A stretch of DNA of 8,726 nt, from positions 6,405 to 15,130 of the forward strand of contig DBUY01000056.1 of the NCBI GenBank assembly GCA_002308435.1, written 5' to 3'. The stretch is from Proteobacteria bacterium UBA1278. GTDB lineage: Bacteria > Pseudomonadota > Gammaproteobacteria > Comchoanobacterales > Comchoanobacteraceae. Below are positions 1-5,504 of this stretch, piece after piece (the stretch's first letter is position 1; each line of letters begins with the position of its first letter). Position numbers and translations under genes: made by a program. The notes under the pieces are model-generated. The model searched no databases and was not told the DNA's origin. It saw only the letters and a list, made by a program, of their open reading frames with translations.

Positions 1-74
1 TAGCTATGGGTGGACTTGAACCACCGACCTCAGCATTATGAATGCCGCGCTCTAACCAGCTGAGCTACATAGCC
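1..74 (-). tRNA. tRNA-Met(CAU), elongator
   Basis: The reverse complement folds into a full 74-nt cloverleaf. It has a 7-bp acceptor stem, a GCTC/GAGC D stem, a CGGCA/TGCTG anticodon stem around the loop TTCATAA (anticodon CAT), and a GGTGG/CCACC T stem. The D arm and general layout match elongator tRNA-Met rather than initiator tRNA, which carries a C1-A72 mismatch and three G-C pairs in the anticodon stem. Positions 4 and 5 are T-A and A-T pairs, so the C4-G69/C5-G68 signature used by TilS on tRNA-Ile2 is absent; this supports Met. The first acceptor pair is a G-U wobble, which is unusual. The discriminator A73 is the first base of the window, so whether CCA is encoded cannot be seen. Confidence 0.93.
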
Positions 75-90
75 ATTTTTTTGATAAAAA

Positions 91-120
91 ATTATCTCAA
101 AAATATGCACATCATGTCAA
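91..120 (-). promoter_or_regulatory. sigma70-type promoter of the tRNA-Met gene
   Basis: On the minus strand a perfect -35 box TTGACA (115-120) is followed after 18 nt by the -10 box GATAAT (91-96). This predicts a transcription start near 84, about 10 nt before the mature tRNA 5' end at 74. The AT-rich stretch and the short leader suit a strong tRNA promoter. A small inverted repeat (GCATTT 121-126, AAATGC 132-137) lies directly upstream of the -35 box. Confidence 0.7.
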
Positions 121-171
121 GCATTTAAACAAAATGCAGCGATATCCTAACCATGATTGCTCATTCTGAGC

Positions 172-200
172 TTGTTCATGACCTCATTAGCCGCTATACT
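172..200 (+). promoter_or_regulatory. probable promoter of the dksA operon
   Basis: TTGTTC (172-177) and TATACT (195-200) are separated by exactly 17 nt, predicting a start near 207 and a 5' leader of roughly 66 nt before dksA. The bases just after the -10 box (CCGTGCC) form a GC-rich discriminator. In E. coli this type of discriminator goes with inhibition by ppGpp and DksA, so autoregulation is possible here, but that is inference. The leader contains ACGGA/TCCGT (219-223/236-240), able to pair, and a direct repeat TCAACGT at 240-246 and 254-260. Confidence 0.5.
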
Positions 201-260
201 CCGTGCCAAATTTTAGTAACGGAATACGATGCTAGTCCGTCAACGTCGATAGATCAACGT

Positions 261-265
261 GGAGG
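261..265 (+). promoter_or_regulatory. Shine-Dalgarno sequence fixing the dksA start
   Basis: GGAGG lies 8 nt before the ATG at 274. An in-frame GTG at 259 overlaps this GGAGG and has no ribosome binding site of its own, so the ATG at 274 is the credible start. Confidence 0.8.
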
Positions 266-273
266 CCAGAACA

Positions 274-687
274 ATGAATCTGATAGCACAACTCGGCATC
301 TCACCATACAGTGAGCAGGATGATGAGCAATACATGTGTGACAACCAATTATCTCACTTCAGAAACTATCTCAACGCTTGGAAGACACACCTTCTAAACG
401 CTTCGGAAGTCACCGAGGGGCAGATACAAGACGACGCCAGCACAATACCAGATGCCAACGATAGAGCATCCTACGAAGCCAATTTAGGATTCCTACTCAA
501 ACGAAATGGTAGAGAAAGAAAACTCGTCGCCAGAATTGACAAATCCATCTCTGAAATTGACACAAAGAACTATGGTATTTGCCGATCCTGCGGTGCTGAC
601 ATCGGCCTGAAACGACTTGAAGCACGTCCAGTCGCCAACGAGTGTATCGATTGTAAAAGCCTCGCTGAAGACGCTGAGAAAGTATAA
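274..687 (+). CDS. dksA: RNA polymerase-binding transcription factor DksA
   Basis: DksA enters the RNA polymerase secondary channel and works with ppGpp to repress rRNA and activate amino-acid promoters. The 137-residue product shows the family layout: an N-terminal stretch with PY..E..YM (11-21), a long coiled coil, and at its tip D60-A-N-D63-R-A65, matching the DxxDxA residues that act near the polymerase active site. A C4 zinc finger follows (Cys103, Cys106, Cys124, Cys127) with the nearly invariant RLEARPxAxxCIDCK segment. E. coli DksA has 151 residues; the difference is mostly at the N terminus. The tip and all four cysteines argue for true DksA rather than a short TraR-like paralogue. 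The start is the ATG 8 nt after GGAGG. The stop TAA is followed at once by the ATG of the next gene, so the two are very likely cotranscribed and coupled. Confidence 0.93.
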   Translation: MNLIAQLGISPYSEQDDEQYMCDNQLSHFRNYLNAWKTHLLNASEVTEGQIQDDASTIPDANDRASYEANLGFLLKRNGRERKLVARIDKSISEIDTKNYGICRSCGADIGLKRLEARPVANECIDCKSLAEDAEKV

Positions 688-885
688 ATGAATAGACTAG
701 TTATCCTGGCTTGCATCATAACTTCGATTCTGATCGCCATCCTTATCAGCATCGCTCCTGATCAAAATAGCATTTACGAAGAGTTGGGCGCACGAACCAG
801 TAGACTTCTTGACACAATTATCAAGTTACTCGGCGTACTTGCCCTACTCAAATATCTCTTCACGGACAAACATCACACTGCCTGA
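688..885 (+). CDS. small membrane protein of unknown function
   Basis: I do not recognise this 65-residue protein. Residues 3-23 form a clear hydrophobic helix rich in Ile and Leu, starting right after a short Met-Asn-Arg N terminus. A polar linker (about 24-40, with acidic residues and an Arg) leads to a second hydrophobic stretch at about 42-58, and the tail is short and basic or polar. Two inner-membrane passes with both ends in the cytoplasm, or one pass plus an amphipathic helix, would fit. Its ATG directly abuts the dksA stop codon with no gap, and a purine-rich GAGAAAG just upstream, inside dksA, may serve as a weak ribosome binding site. dapF begins 11 nt after its stop. The tight spacing on both sides is the main reason to believe it is real. 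Confidence 0.6.
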   Translation: MNRLVILACIITSILIAILISIAPDQNSIYEELGARTSRLLDTIIKLLGVLALLKYLFTDKHHTA

Positions 886-896
886 GGTCGGTTACC

Positions 897-1664
897 ATGC
901 TCACAGCGCAAAAGGCACACACAAATGGTAACGACTTCCTACTCGTTGAGGGATCGCAACACAAGCCAGACGAGCTAGTACAGAAAATTGCGCACCGCCG
1001 CACAGGAATTGGATGCGACCAAGTTTTATTTTACCAGAAAAAGAATAATATTGCGCAAGTCACCTTTTTCAACCAAGACGGCAGCCAGGCCGCATTATGC
1101 CTGAATGGCGTGTACGCACTAGCCAATCACTTGATAAAACAATCCCCAATCAGCTGGCAGATAGAAACACAACACCACACATTCACAAGTCACATCAGTA
1201 ATGACCAGCTTCATGTTGCTTTTCGTCAGGAGATTATTCTAGATTACCGTCCAATTGAACGCTTATTTGTCGAGAGGGTCCCAACCCTCAACAGGGCATT
1301 CTTCATATCCGTCGGAAACCATCACCTTGTCTTGCCAGAAGCCGACCTAGGAACACTAGAACTTCCTGAACTAGCAAAAGAAATCGAAACCAAAGGACTC
1401 TTTCCGGATGGCATCAATATTAGTACATTCAAGCAACAAAATTTAGAAACACAAATGCAAACTCATGAACGAGGCGTAGGCCTAACACTTGGCTGTGGTA
1501 GCGCTGCGCTCGCTGTTTTTGCACACCAATTACAACAACACTCAAAACATCAAGCTATAACCATCAAGCAACCCGGCGGTACAGTCGTATTTGAAAAAAA
1601 ACAAGAAAATTTTTACATGCACGCACACAGTCAGGTAATCGCAACTGTTGAGATCAACAGCTAA
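897..1664 (+). CDS. dapF: diaminopimelate epimerase
   Basis: DapF converts LL-diaminopimelate to the meso form, the precursor of lysine and of the peptidoglycan cross-linking residue. It is a cytoplasmic two-base, cofactor-free racemase. Both catalytic cysteines are visible in their contexts: Cys68 (FNQDGSQAALC) and Cys200 (GVGLTLGCGS). Substrate-binding positions are also present: Asn12 in GNDF, Gln42, Asn59, Asn141, Asn174 and Glu191-Arg192 (HERG). The protein is divergent. The usual CGNG around the first cysteine reads CLNG, GNPH reads GNHH, and the length is 255 against about 274 residues in E. coli. A GAGGT site overlapping the upstream stop codon, 9 nt before the ATG, supports this start. 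It is the third gene of the dksA cluster, and its 3' end overlaps murB by 11 nt tail to tail. A related epimerase with altered specificity is possible but less likely. Confidence 0.87.
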   Translation: MLTAQKAHTNGNDFLLVEGSQHKPDELVQKIAHRRTGIGCDQVLFYQKKNNIAQVTFFNQDGSQAALCLNGVYALANHLIKQSPISWQIETQHHTFTSHISNDQLHVAFRQEIILDYRPIERLFVERVPTLNRAFFISVGNHHLVLPEADLGTLELPELAKEIETKGLFPDGINISTFKQQNLETQMQTHERGVGLTLGCGSAALAVFAHQLQQHSKHQAITIKQPGGTVVFEKKQENFYMHAHSQVIATVEINS

Positions 1665-2685
1665 CTGGCTCTGTTATTCCAGTAATCACTTCTGGCTCAA
1701 TAGTTAGTGAGACACCAAATACGCCTCGGACTGAATCTTGAAGGTTTTTTGCGAACTGCAAACACTCAGATTGAGACCCTTCACCATCATGCGTAAGGAT
1801 CAAGGCATTTTTCGAGTACAAGGAAAACCCATTACGTCGAACTGTTTGCCAACCAAGCAGCTTTAATAATTGTCCTGCAAATAATTTTACCCGTTTATCT
1901 GGCAAGACATAGTGATCGAAAGCACAAGAAAAACGCGCAATCAACTCATCAAACTGTACTTGACTAATAATAGGATTAACAAAAAAACTCCCTGCATTGC
2001 CAATCTGTTCAACGCGAGGTAAGCGCATACCTCGAATAGCTACCACAGCATTAAAAATTGATAACGGGGTCTGCGGTAAGCGATTTTCCGCCACATAACG
2101 AATTAATGACGGGTATGTTAATTGAAGCTGTGGTCGTTTATTGAGTAAAAAATGAACACGTAGAATAACTAGCTTGCCTTTCTTCGCTTGCTTAAAGATA
2201 CTAGATCGATAACCAAAACCACACTCAACAGCTGATAAATGATAGCACTGTCTTGTCTCGCGACAAAAAACCTCGCATTGGATTAGCCATTGACTTACGT
2301 CGACGCCGTATGCACCAATGTTCTGTACTGGCGCAGCGCCGACAGAACCGGGAATAGATGCTAAATTCTCAAGGCCATACCACTGCTGATGCATACACTG
2401 CTCAACAAAAGCATGCCAATTCTCACCAGCACCAACAACAACATGAACATGATCATCTGTCTCACTGATCACCTCAGTTCCCATGATTCGATTAAACAAA
2501 ACCATGCCCGGATAGAAAGCAGGCAGCACAACATTACTGCCATAGCCGAGGACCAAGGCTTCCGCAGAAAAACGCTGCGACCACTGTAAACACTGCTGTA
2601 AGCGTTCAACAGAGTCGAATGAATCGAGCGATTCGCAGGATGATTGCAGCCGAAGCGTATTGTGTGCGCGTAGTGAATTTTTCAT
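1654..2685 (-). CDS. murB: UDP-N-acetylenolpyruvoylglucosamine reductase
   Basis: MurB is the FAD enzyme that reduces UDP-GlcNAc-enolpyruvate to UDP-MurNAc with NADPH, the second committed step of peptidoglycan synthesis. The FAD-binding part has LGYGSNVVLP (46-55), GAGENWH (85-91) and GLENLASIPGSVGAAP followed by QNIGAYGV (104-128). FGYR carries Arg160, the equivalent of the substrate-contacting arginine. GNAGSFFVNP (229-238) carries the proton-donating Ser233, and LTIEPEV carries Glu330. The 343 residues and the YR(D/S)SIFK loop mark the type I, E. coli-like form. The N terminus lines up with E. coli MurB, supporting the ATG at 2685, yet no Shine-Dalgarno sequence precedes it. The gene starts 12 nt after the 3' end of a tRNA-Ile gene, so it is probably transcribed from the tRNA promoter. 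It converges on dapF with an 11-nt overlap, leaving no room for an intergenic terminator. Confidence 0.95.
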   Translation of the reverse strand: MKNSLRAHNTLRLQSSCESLDSFDSVERLQQCLQWSQRFSAEALVLGYGSNVVLPAFYPGMVLFNRIMGTEVISETDDHVHVVVGAGENWHAFVEQCMHQQWYGLENLASIPGSVGAAPVQNIGAYGVDVSQWLIQCEVFCRETRQCYHLSAVECGFGYRSSIFKQAKKGKLVILRVHFLLNKRPQLQLTYPSLIRYVAENRLPQTPLSIFNAVVAIRGMRLPRVEQIGNAGSFFVNPIISQVQFDELIARFSCAFDHYVLPDKRVKLFAGQLLKLLGWQTVRRNGFSLYSKNALILTHDGEGSQSECLQFAKNLQDSVRGVFGVSLTIEPEVITGITEPVSC

Positions 2686-2697
2686 GTCGACACGAAG

Positions 2698-2771
2698 TGG
2701 GCCTACTAGGACTCGAACCTAGGACCAAATGATTATGAGTCATCTGCTCTAACCAACTGAGCTATAGGCCC
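2698..2771 (-). tRNA. tRNA-Ile2(CAU), lysidine-type, reads AUA
   Basis: The reverse complement gives a 74-nt cloverleaf with acceptor GGGCCTA/TAGGCCC, a GCTC/GAGC D stem, an anticodon loop containing CAT, and a CTAGG/CCTAG T stem. The anticodon alone would suggest methionine, but the acceptor carries C4-G69 and C5-G68, the pairs TilS uses to pick tRNA-Ile2 for lysidine modification of C34. The anticodon arm (GATGACTCATAATCATTTGG) resembles bacterial tRNA-Ile2. After modification it reads AUA. The bases after A73 are C then T, so CCA is not encoded and must be added by nucleotidyltransferase. AUA codons are common in the plus-strand genes here. Confidence 0.88.
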
Positions 2772-2806
2772 CAAAACTCGCTTTATAATGCGGTTTAAAC
2801 CAGCGA

Positions 2807-2835
2807 ATTATTACAAAAATTATATCAAAGGTCAA
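2807..2835 (-). promoter_or_regulatory. promoter of tRNA-Ile2 and probably murB
   Basis: On the minus strand TTGACC (2830-2835) and AATAAT (2807-2812) are 17 nt apart, predicting a start near 2800 and a leader of about 29 nt before the tRNA. A 10-bp palindrome GGTTTAAACC (2792-2801) sits at the predicted start. No separate promoter fits in the 12 nt between the tRNA and murB, so this is the likely source of murB mRNA. Confidence 0.55.
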
Positions 2836-3310
2836 TGACAAACCTAACGATTTCGAGGAAGCCGTGTCCAAATAGTACAGAAATCAATCAAGTAAACATG
2901 TCTTGCTCAAGCAATACACATGGTACCAAATGCGATATAATCAATAAATCACGATCAATATCAAGCATATTAGAGACGTCACAAATGCCGACTCCAACCA
3001 TGACGCGAATCCTATTTTTGACGCATTAACTATAAAACTACTTCATTGATATTTAGGACCATCTTCAGAACGAATTTGACGCATAGCTCAGCAGATATTC
3101 TCTAGGGAGTTTCACATTAGAAACATTTATTGATGATATTCTGACACCTAACACGATCCAGACATTTATAAATACTCAGATAGATGACACTATTGAGAGG
3201 CAACAATCACACAAAAATTTGAATCACAATAATGCTGTATTTCAATCGAACATACATACGGACTTCGTTCATAACGTGAGTGTAATCAAACTAAACAACA
3301 CAATTTAAAG
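2836..3310. other. 475-nt stretch without a convincing gene
   Basis: This AT-rich stretch between the tRNA-Ile2 promoter and the membrane-protein gene holds no supported gene, RNA or repeat. Two readings look mildly protein-like on the plus strand. One is the frame running through 2846, interrupted by TAG, TAA and TGA codons (the TAA at 2945), with pieces such as DSNHDANPIFDALTIKLLH before the TGA near 3047. The other is a 73-codon open frame at 3087-3308 that lacks an ATG. An ATG-initiated frame of 64 codons at 2835-3029 has no ribosome binding site and unremarkable composition. The stretch could be a decayed gene, or simply intergenic sequence with chance open frames. Confidence 0.4.
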
Positions 3311-3331
3311 TTGACACCTCAAGCAATATCC

Positions 3332-4387
3332 ATGATGCCAACCGTGACATCATCCATAATCCATGATAATTTGAAACGAGCGTTTCATCCATCAAAAATG
3401 CAACTATTTGACAACATCCATACCGGTATGCAAACGCTGTATCAGTCATGTATTCGACCGACTATACGCTGGCTATCTGAATACATCAACATACTGTATT
3501 ACACGAACCAATTAGTCGCCTATGTATTAGCAATCATTGCTTTATTTAGTAACACCCAAATCACACCACTTGCGTTTTTAATCACAGTCCCCAGCTTATC
3601 CATATTGCTCATGTGCTTTATTATTATAATGAAACGCGTAACGCCATCTGAGAACAATTGGCTATACACATTTAGTATCGGTGTAAGAAATATACTCTTC
3701 GCGGCATACACTAGCTGGCCCATTATTGTAGTTATATCTATATTATCAAGCATTTGTCTGGTTATCAGTGCGGACATCCTCATGAGCTTTTATGCAGGAT
3801 TACAGGGGATGCGTTTGGCCATCAGTCATCAAGCACTACTCATTACAATTGTTGTATGTGGGCTTTTAAAATTTGCTGAACTTGCCGCTACTGTACCGCT
3901 TATTCGTTTTCTTAAACGACAAAGCCAACTAAGAGAGGACTTCACTGAAAAGCCTTCTGCTGAAATGGAGGAAGCCATCATCAAGCCCCTCGACACCAAC
4001 CAAGAATACACAAGAATCTATCTACATTGCTTCAATTATTTTGTAGGGTTCTCTATCAACAGCCTAACCGTAATCATCGCACTATTAGCAGCCAGCGGAA
4101 CCGCCCTAACATTCATTAGCGCTTGGAGTCTACTCGCAAGTCTTGGCACCTTATCGCTACTATCTTGTATGCTCATATTTACTAAACAACAACAGATATC
4201 TAAAGAAACCATCGAGAACTATGATGTAAAAAACACGCATCAACCTACCCCAGCCCCAATGAGCTTACCTGACAATAATTTTGCTGATCGTGTCGGGGCA
4301 ACACTGGGTGGAGAAAATCGAACCGGGGCCGACAGCTTTGCAACCGTCGCCCAACTGATGTTTGGTAGCCTTGGCAACGTGTTTTAG
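3332..4387 (+). CDS. multi-pass membrane protein of unknown function
   Basis: I recognise no family. From the ATG at 3332 the product has 351 residues. A soluble N-terminal stretch of about 58 residues is followed by hydrophobic segments at about 59-75, 79-101, 129-148, 166-190, 234-255 and 261-283, suggesting six passes grouped in three close pairs. A charged loop (about 194-232, rich in Glu and Lys) separates the second and third pairs. The tail of about 65 residues is polar, with a Pro-Thr-Pro-Ala-Pro run and a Gly-rich end. There is no signal peptide and no transporter or enzyme motif that I can see. The start is uncertain: a TTG at 3311 would add 7 residues, an ATG at 3335 would remove one, and none has a clear Shine-Dalgarno sequence. 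Length and consistent hydrophobic patterning make it a real gene. Paired hairpins would also fit a host-membrane effector, but nothing here proves that. Confidence 0.72.
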   Translation: MMPTVTSSIIHDNLKRAFHPSKMQLFDNIHTGMQTLYQSCIRPTIRWLSEYINILYYTNQLVAYVLAIIALFSNTQITPLAFLITVPSLSILLMCFIIIMKRVTPSENNWLYTFSIGVRNILFAAYTSWPIIVVISILSSICLVISADILMSFYAGLQGMRLAISHQALLITIVVCGLLKFAELAATVPLIRFLKRQSQLREDFTEKPSAEMEEAIIKPLDTNQEYTRIYLHCFNYFVGFSINSLTVIIALLAASGTALTFISAWSLLASLGTLSLLSCMLIFTKQQQISKETIENYDVKNTHQPTPAPMSLPDNNFADRVGATLGGENRTGADSFATVAQLMFGSLGNVF

Positions 4388-4460
4388 GGGCAACCACAAC
4401 AACACGTATACCAATTTGGCCTAAAATACGGTAAAATAACCAAAATCAATGGATAAGTCG

Positions 4461-5027
4461 ATGAAATACAGCACCAGTGACATTAAAAATGGACTTAAAG
4501 TTCTTATCGATGGTGAACCCTGCATCATCATTGAAAACGAATTTGAAAAACCTGGAAAAGGACAAGCATTTACTCGTGTCAAACTGAAGCACTGCCTGAC
4601 CGGACGGGTCCTCGACCGTACCTACAAATCAGGACAATCGTTACCTCAAGCCGATGTTCAAGAACAAACAATGACCTATCTCTACAACGACGGAGCAGTC
4701 TATCATTTCATGAACCAAGACTCCTACGAGCAAACTGAAATATCTGCGCAGGCAGTTGGAGATTCAGAGAGCTGGCTCAAAGAACAGAATAGCTACCAAA
4801 TTCTGTTCTGGAACCAACAGCCTGTGAGCGTTAGTCCTGAAAAATTCATGGTTCTCGAAGTCATCGAGTGCGAACCTAACGTGAAAGGAAATAGCCAGTC
4901 AGGCATTATGAAAAATGCCACCGTTGAGACTGGGGCTAACATCAAAGTGCCTCTTTTCATCAAACAAGGCGATAAAATCAAAATAGATACACGTGACAAA
5001 AGCTACATCGAGCGCGTGAGCAACTAA
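4461..5027 (+). CDS. efp: elongation factor P
   Basis: EF-P binds the ribosome between the P and E sites and relieves stalling at consecutive prolines. The 188-residue product shows the three-barrel family pattern: an N-terminal KOW-like domain with DGEPCII and PGKGQAF, a middle domain with LTYLYNDG-like MTYLYNDG and FMNQDSYEQ, and a C-terminal OB domain with VPLFIKQGDKIKIDTRDKSYIERV. The tip lysine is Lys33 of the GKG motif, so the gammaproteobacterial beta-lysylation system (EpmA/EpmB) would be the expected modifier; neither gene is in the window. The ATG at 4461 gives exactly the E. coli length and follows a weak GGATAAG. An ATG at 4449 would add four residues and has no better site. The stop codon overlaps that of erpA on the other strand by 4 nt. 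Confidence 0.95.
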   Translation: MKYSTSDIKNGLKVLIDGEPCIIIENEFEKPGKGQAFTRVKLKHCLTGRVLDRTYKSGQSLPQADVQEQTMTYLYNDGAVYHFMNQDSYEQTEISAQAVGDSESWLKEQNSYQILFWNQQPVSVSPEKFMVLEVIECEPNVKGNSQSGIMKNATVETGANIKVPLFIKQGDKIKIDTRDKSYIERVSN

Positions 5028-5443
5028 GCAGCCTCTGGGGTAAATGAGCGAGCGCATCCACATGTGGTTTTAGCATTCGGGTTGTGAACCACAAAACGCT
5101 CACCATAACCATCCGCCACATAGTCAATTTCGGCATCTCGTAAATACTGAAGGCTAATTGGATCCACGACGACAGTTACCACCGACAGTGCACTTACACT
5201 AGGATCGTATGCCATCGTTAACGCAGAGCAAAACTGCGACACACGACCTAGATCAGAAATTGGCACCGGAATCCTGATCATCCAATCATCACTTTCCACA
5301 TCAAACTCAAAGGCAAATCCATATTGAAATCCTTGACAACCTCCGCCAGTGATATAGGCACGTAACTTTAGCGACTCATCGCCCTCAGAACGCATCAATT
5401 GCCATACTTTACTCAAAGCAGAATGTGTAACACGCAAACTCAT
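5024..5443 (-). CDS. erpA: A-type iron-sulfur carrier, ErpA-like, with an internal insertion
   Basis: ErpA receives Fe-S clusters from the scaffold and passes them to apoproteins such as isoprenoid-synthesis and respiratory enzymes. The 139-residue product keeps all three cluster ligands: Cys36 in ITGGGCQGFQYGF, and Cys128 and Cys130 in NPNAKTTCGC. The segment VVDPISLQYL (92-101) and the FQYGF and NPNAK contexts fit ErpA better than IscA or SufA. It is odd that residues about 58-86 have no counterpart in E. coli ErpA (114 residues); they replace a short hairpin just before VVDP and include an extra Cys72. The frame is unbroken through the insertion. AAGGAG (5452-5457) lies 8 nt before the ATG at 5443 and rules out the GTG at 5449. 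The gene follows engB by 61 nt and is probably the last gene of the fba-engB-erpA cluster. Confidence 0.88.
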   Translation of the reverse strand: MSLRVTHSALSKVWQLMRSEGDESLKLRAYITGGGCQGFQYGFAFEFDVESDDWMIRIPVPISDLGRVSQFCSALTMAYDPSVSALSVVTVVVDPISLQYLRDAEIDYVADGYGERFVVHNPNAKTTCGCARSFTPEAA

Positions 5444-5451
5444 GGCCACTA

Positions 5452-5457
5452 CTCCTT
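5452..5457 (-). promoter_or_regulatory. Shine-Dalgarno sequence fixing the erpA start
   Basis: On the minus strand AAGGAG is 8 nt from the ATG at 5443 but only 2 nt from the in-frame GTG at 5449, so the ATG is the start. Confidence 0.75.
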
Positions 5458-5504
5458 ATTATTCATTATTTGAGGCCATACCCATAAACAGCCACCCAAT
5501 CCAT

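Noticed and set aside
121..137. Small hairpin GCATTT/AAATGC as a terminator or attachment site
   Set aside because: The stem is only 6 bp and AT-rich, with no T-run. No direct repeat, integrase gene or foreign segment lies next to the tRNA.
259..261. GTG as the dksA start
   Set aside because: It overlaps the GGAGG that serves the ATG at 274 and has no ribosome binding site of its own.
2784..2789. TATAAT on the plus strand as a -10 box
   Set aside because: The matching -35 position falls inside the tRNA-Ile2 gene and has no resemblance to TTGACA. There is also no gene for it to drive.
2835..3029. ATG-initiated 64-codon frame on the plus strand
   Set aside because: It has no ribosome binding site, its composition is dominated by Ser/Thr/Asn with no domain pattern, and it begins inside the tRNA-Ile2 promoter. 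Most likely chance.
3311..3316. Perfect TTGACA as a -35 box
   Set aside because: No acceptable -10 box lies 15 to 19 nt downstream. It coincides with the possible TTG start of the membrane protein.
4388..4460. Promoter for efp (TAAAAT at 4422-4427 and 4432-4437)
   Set aside because: Two -10-like boxes are present, but no -35 sequence lies at a workable distance, so no promoter was called.
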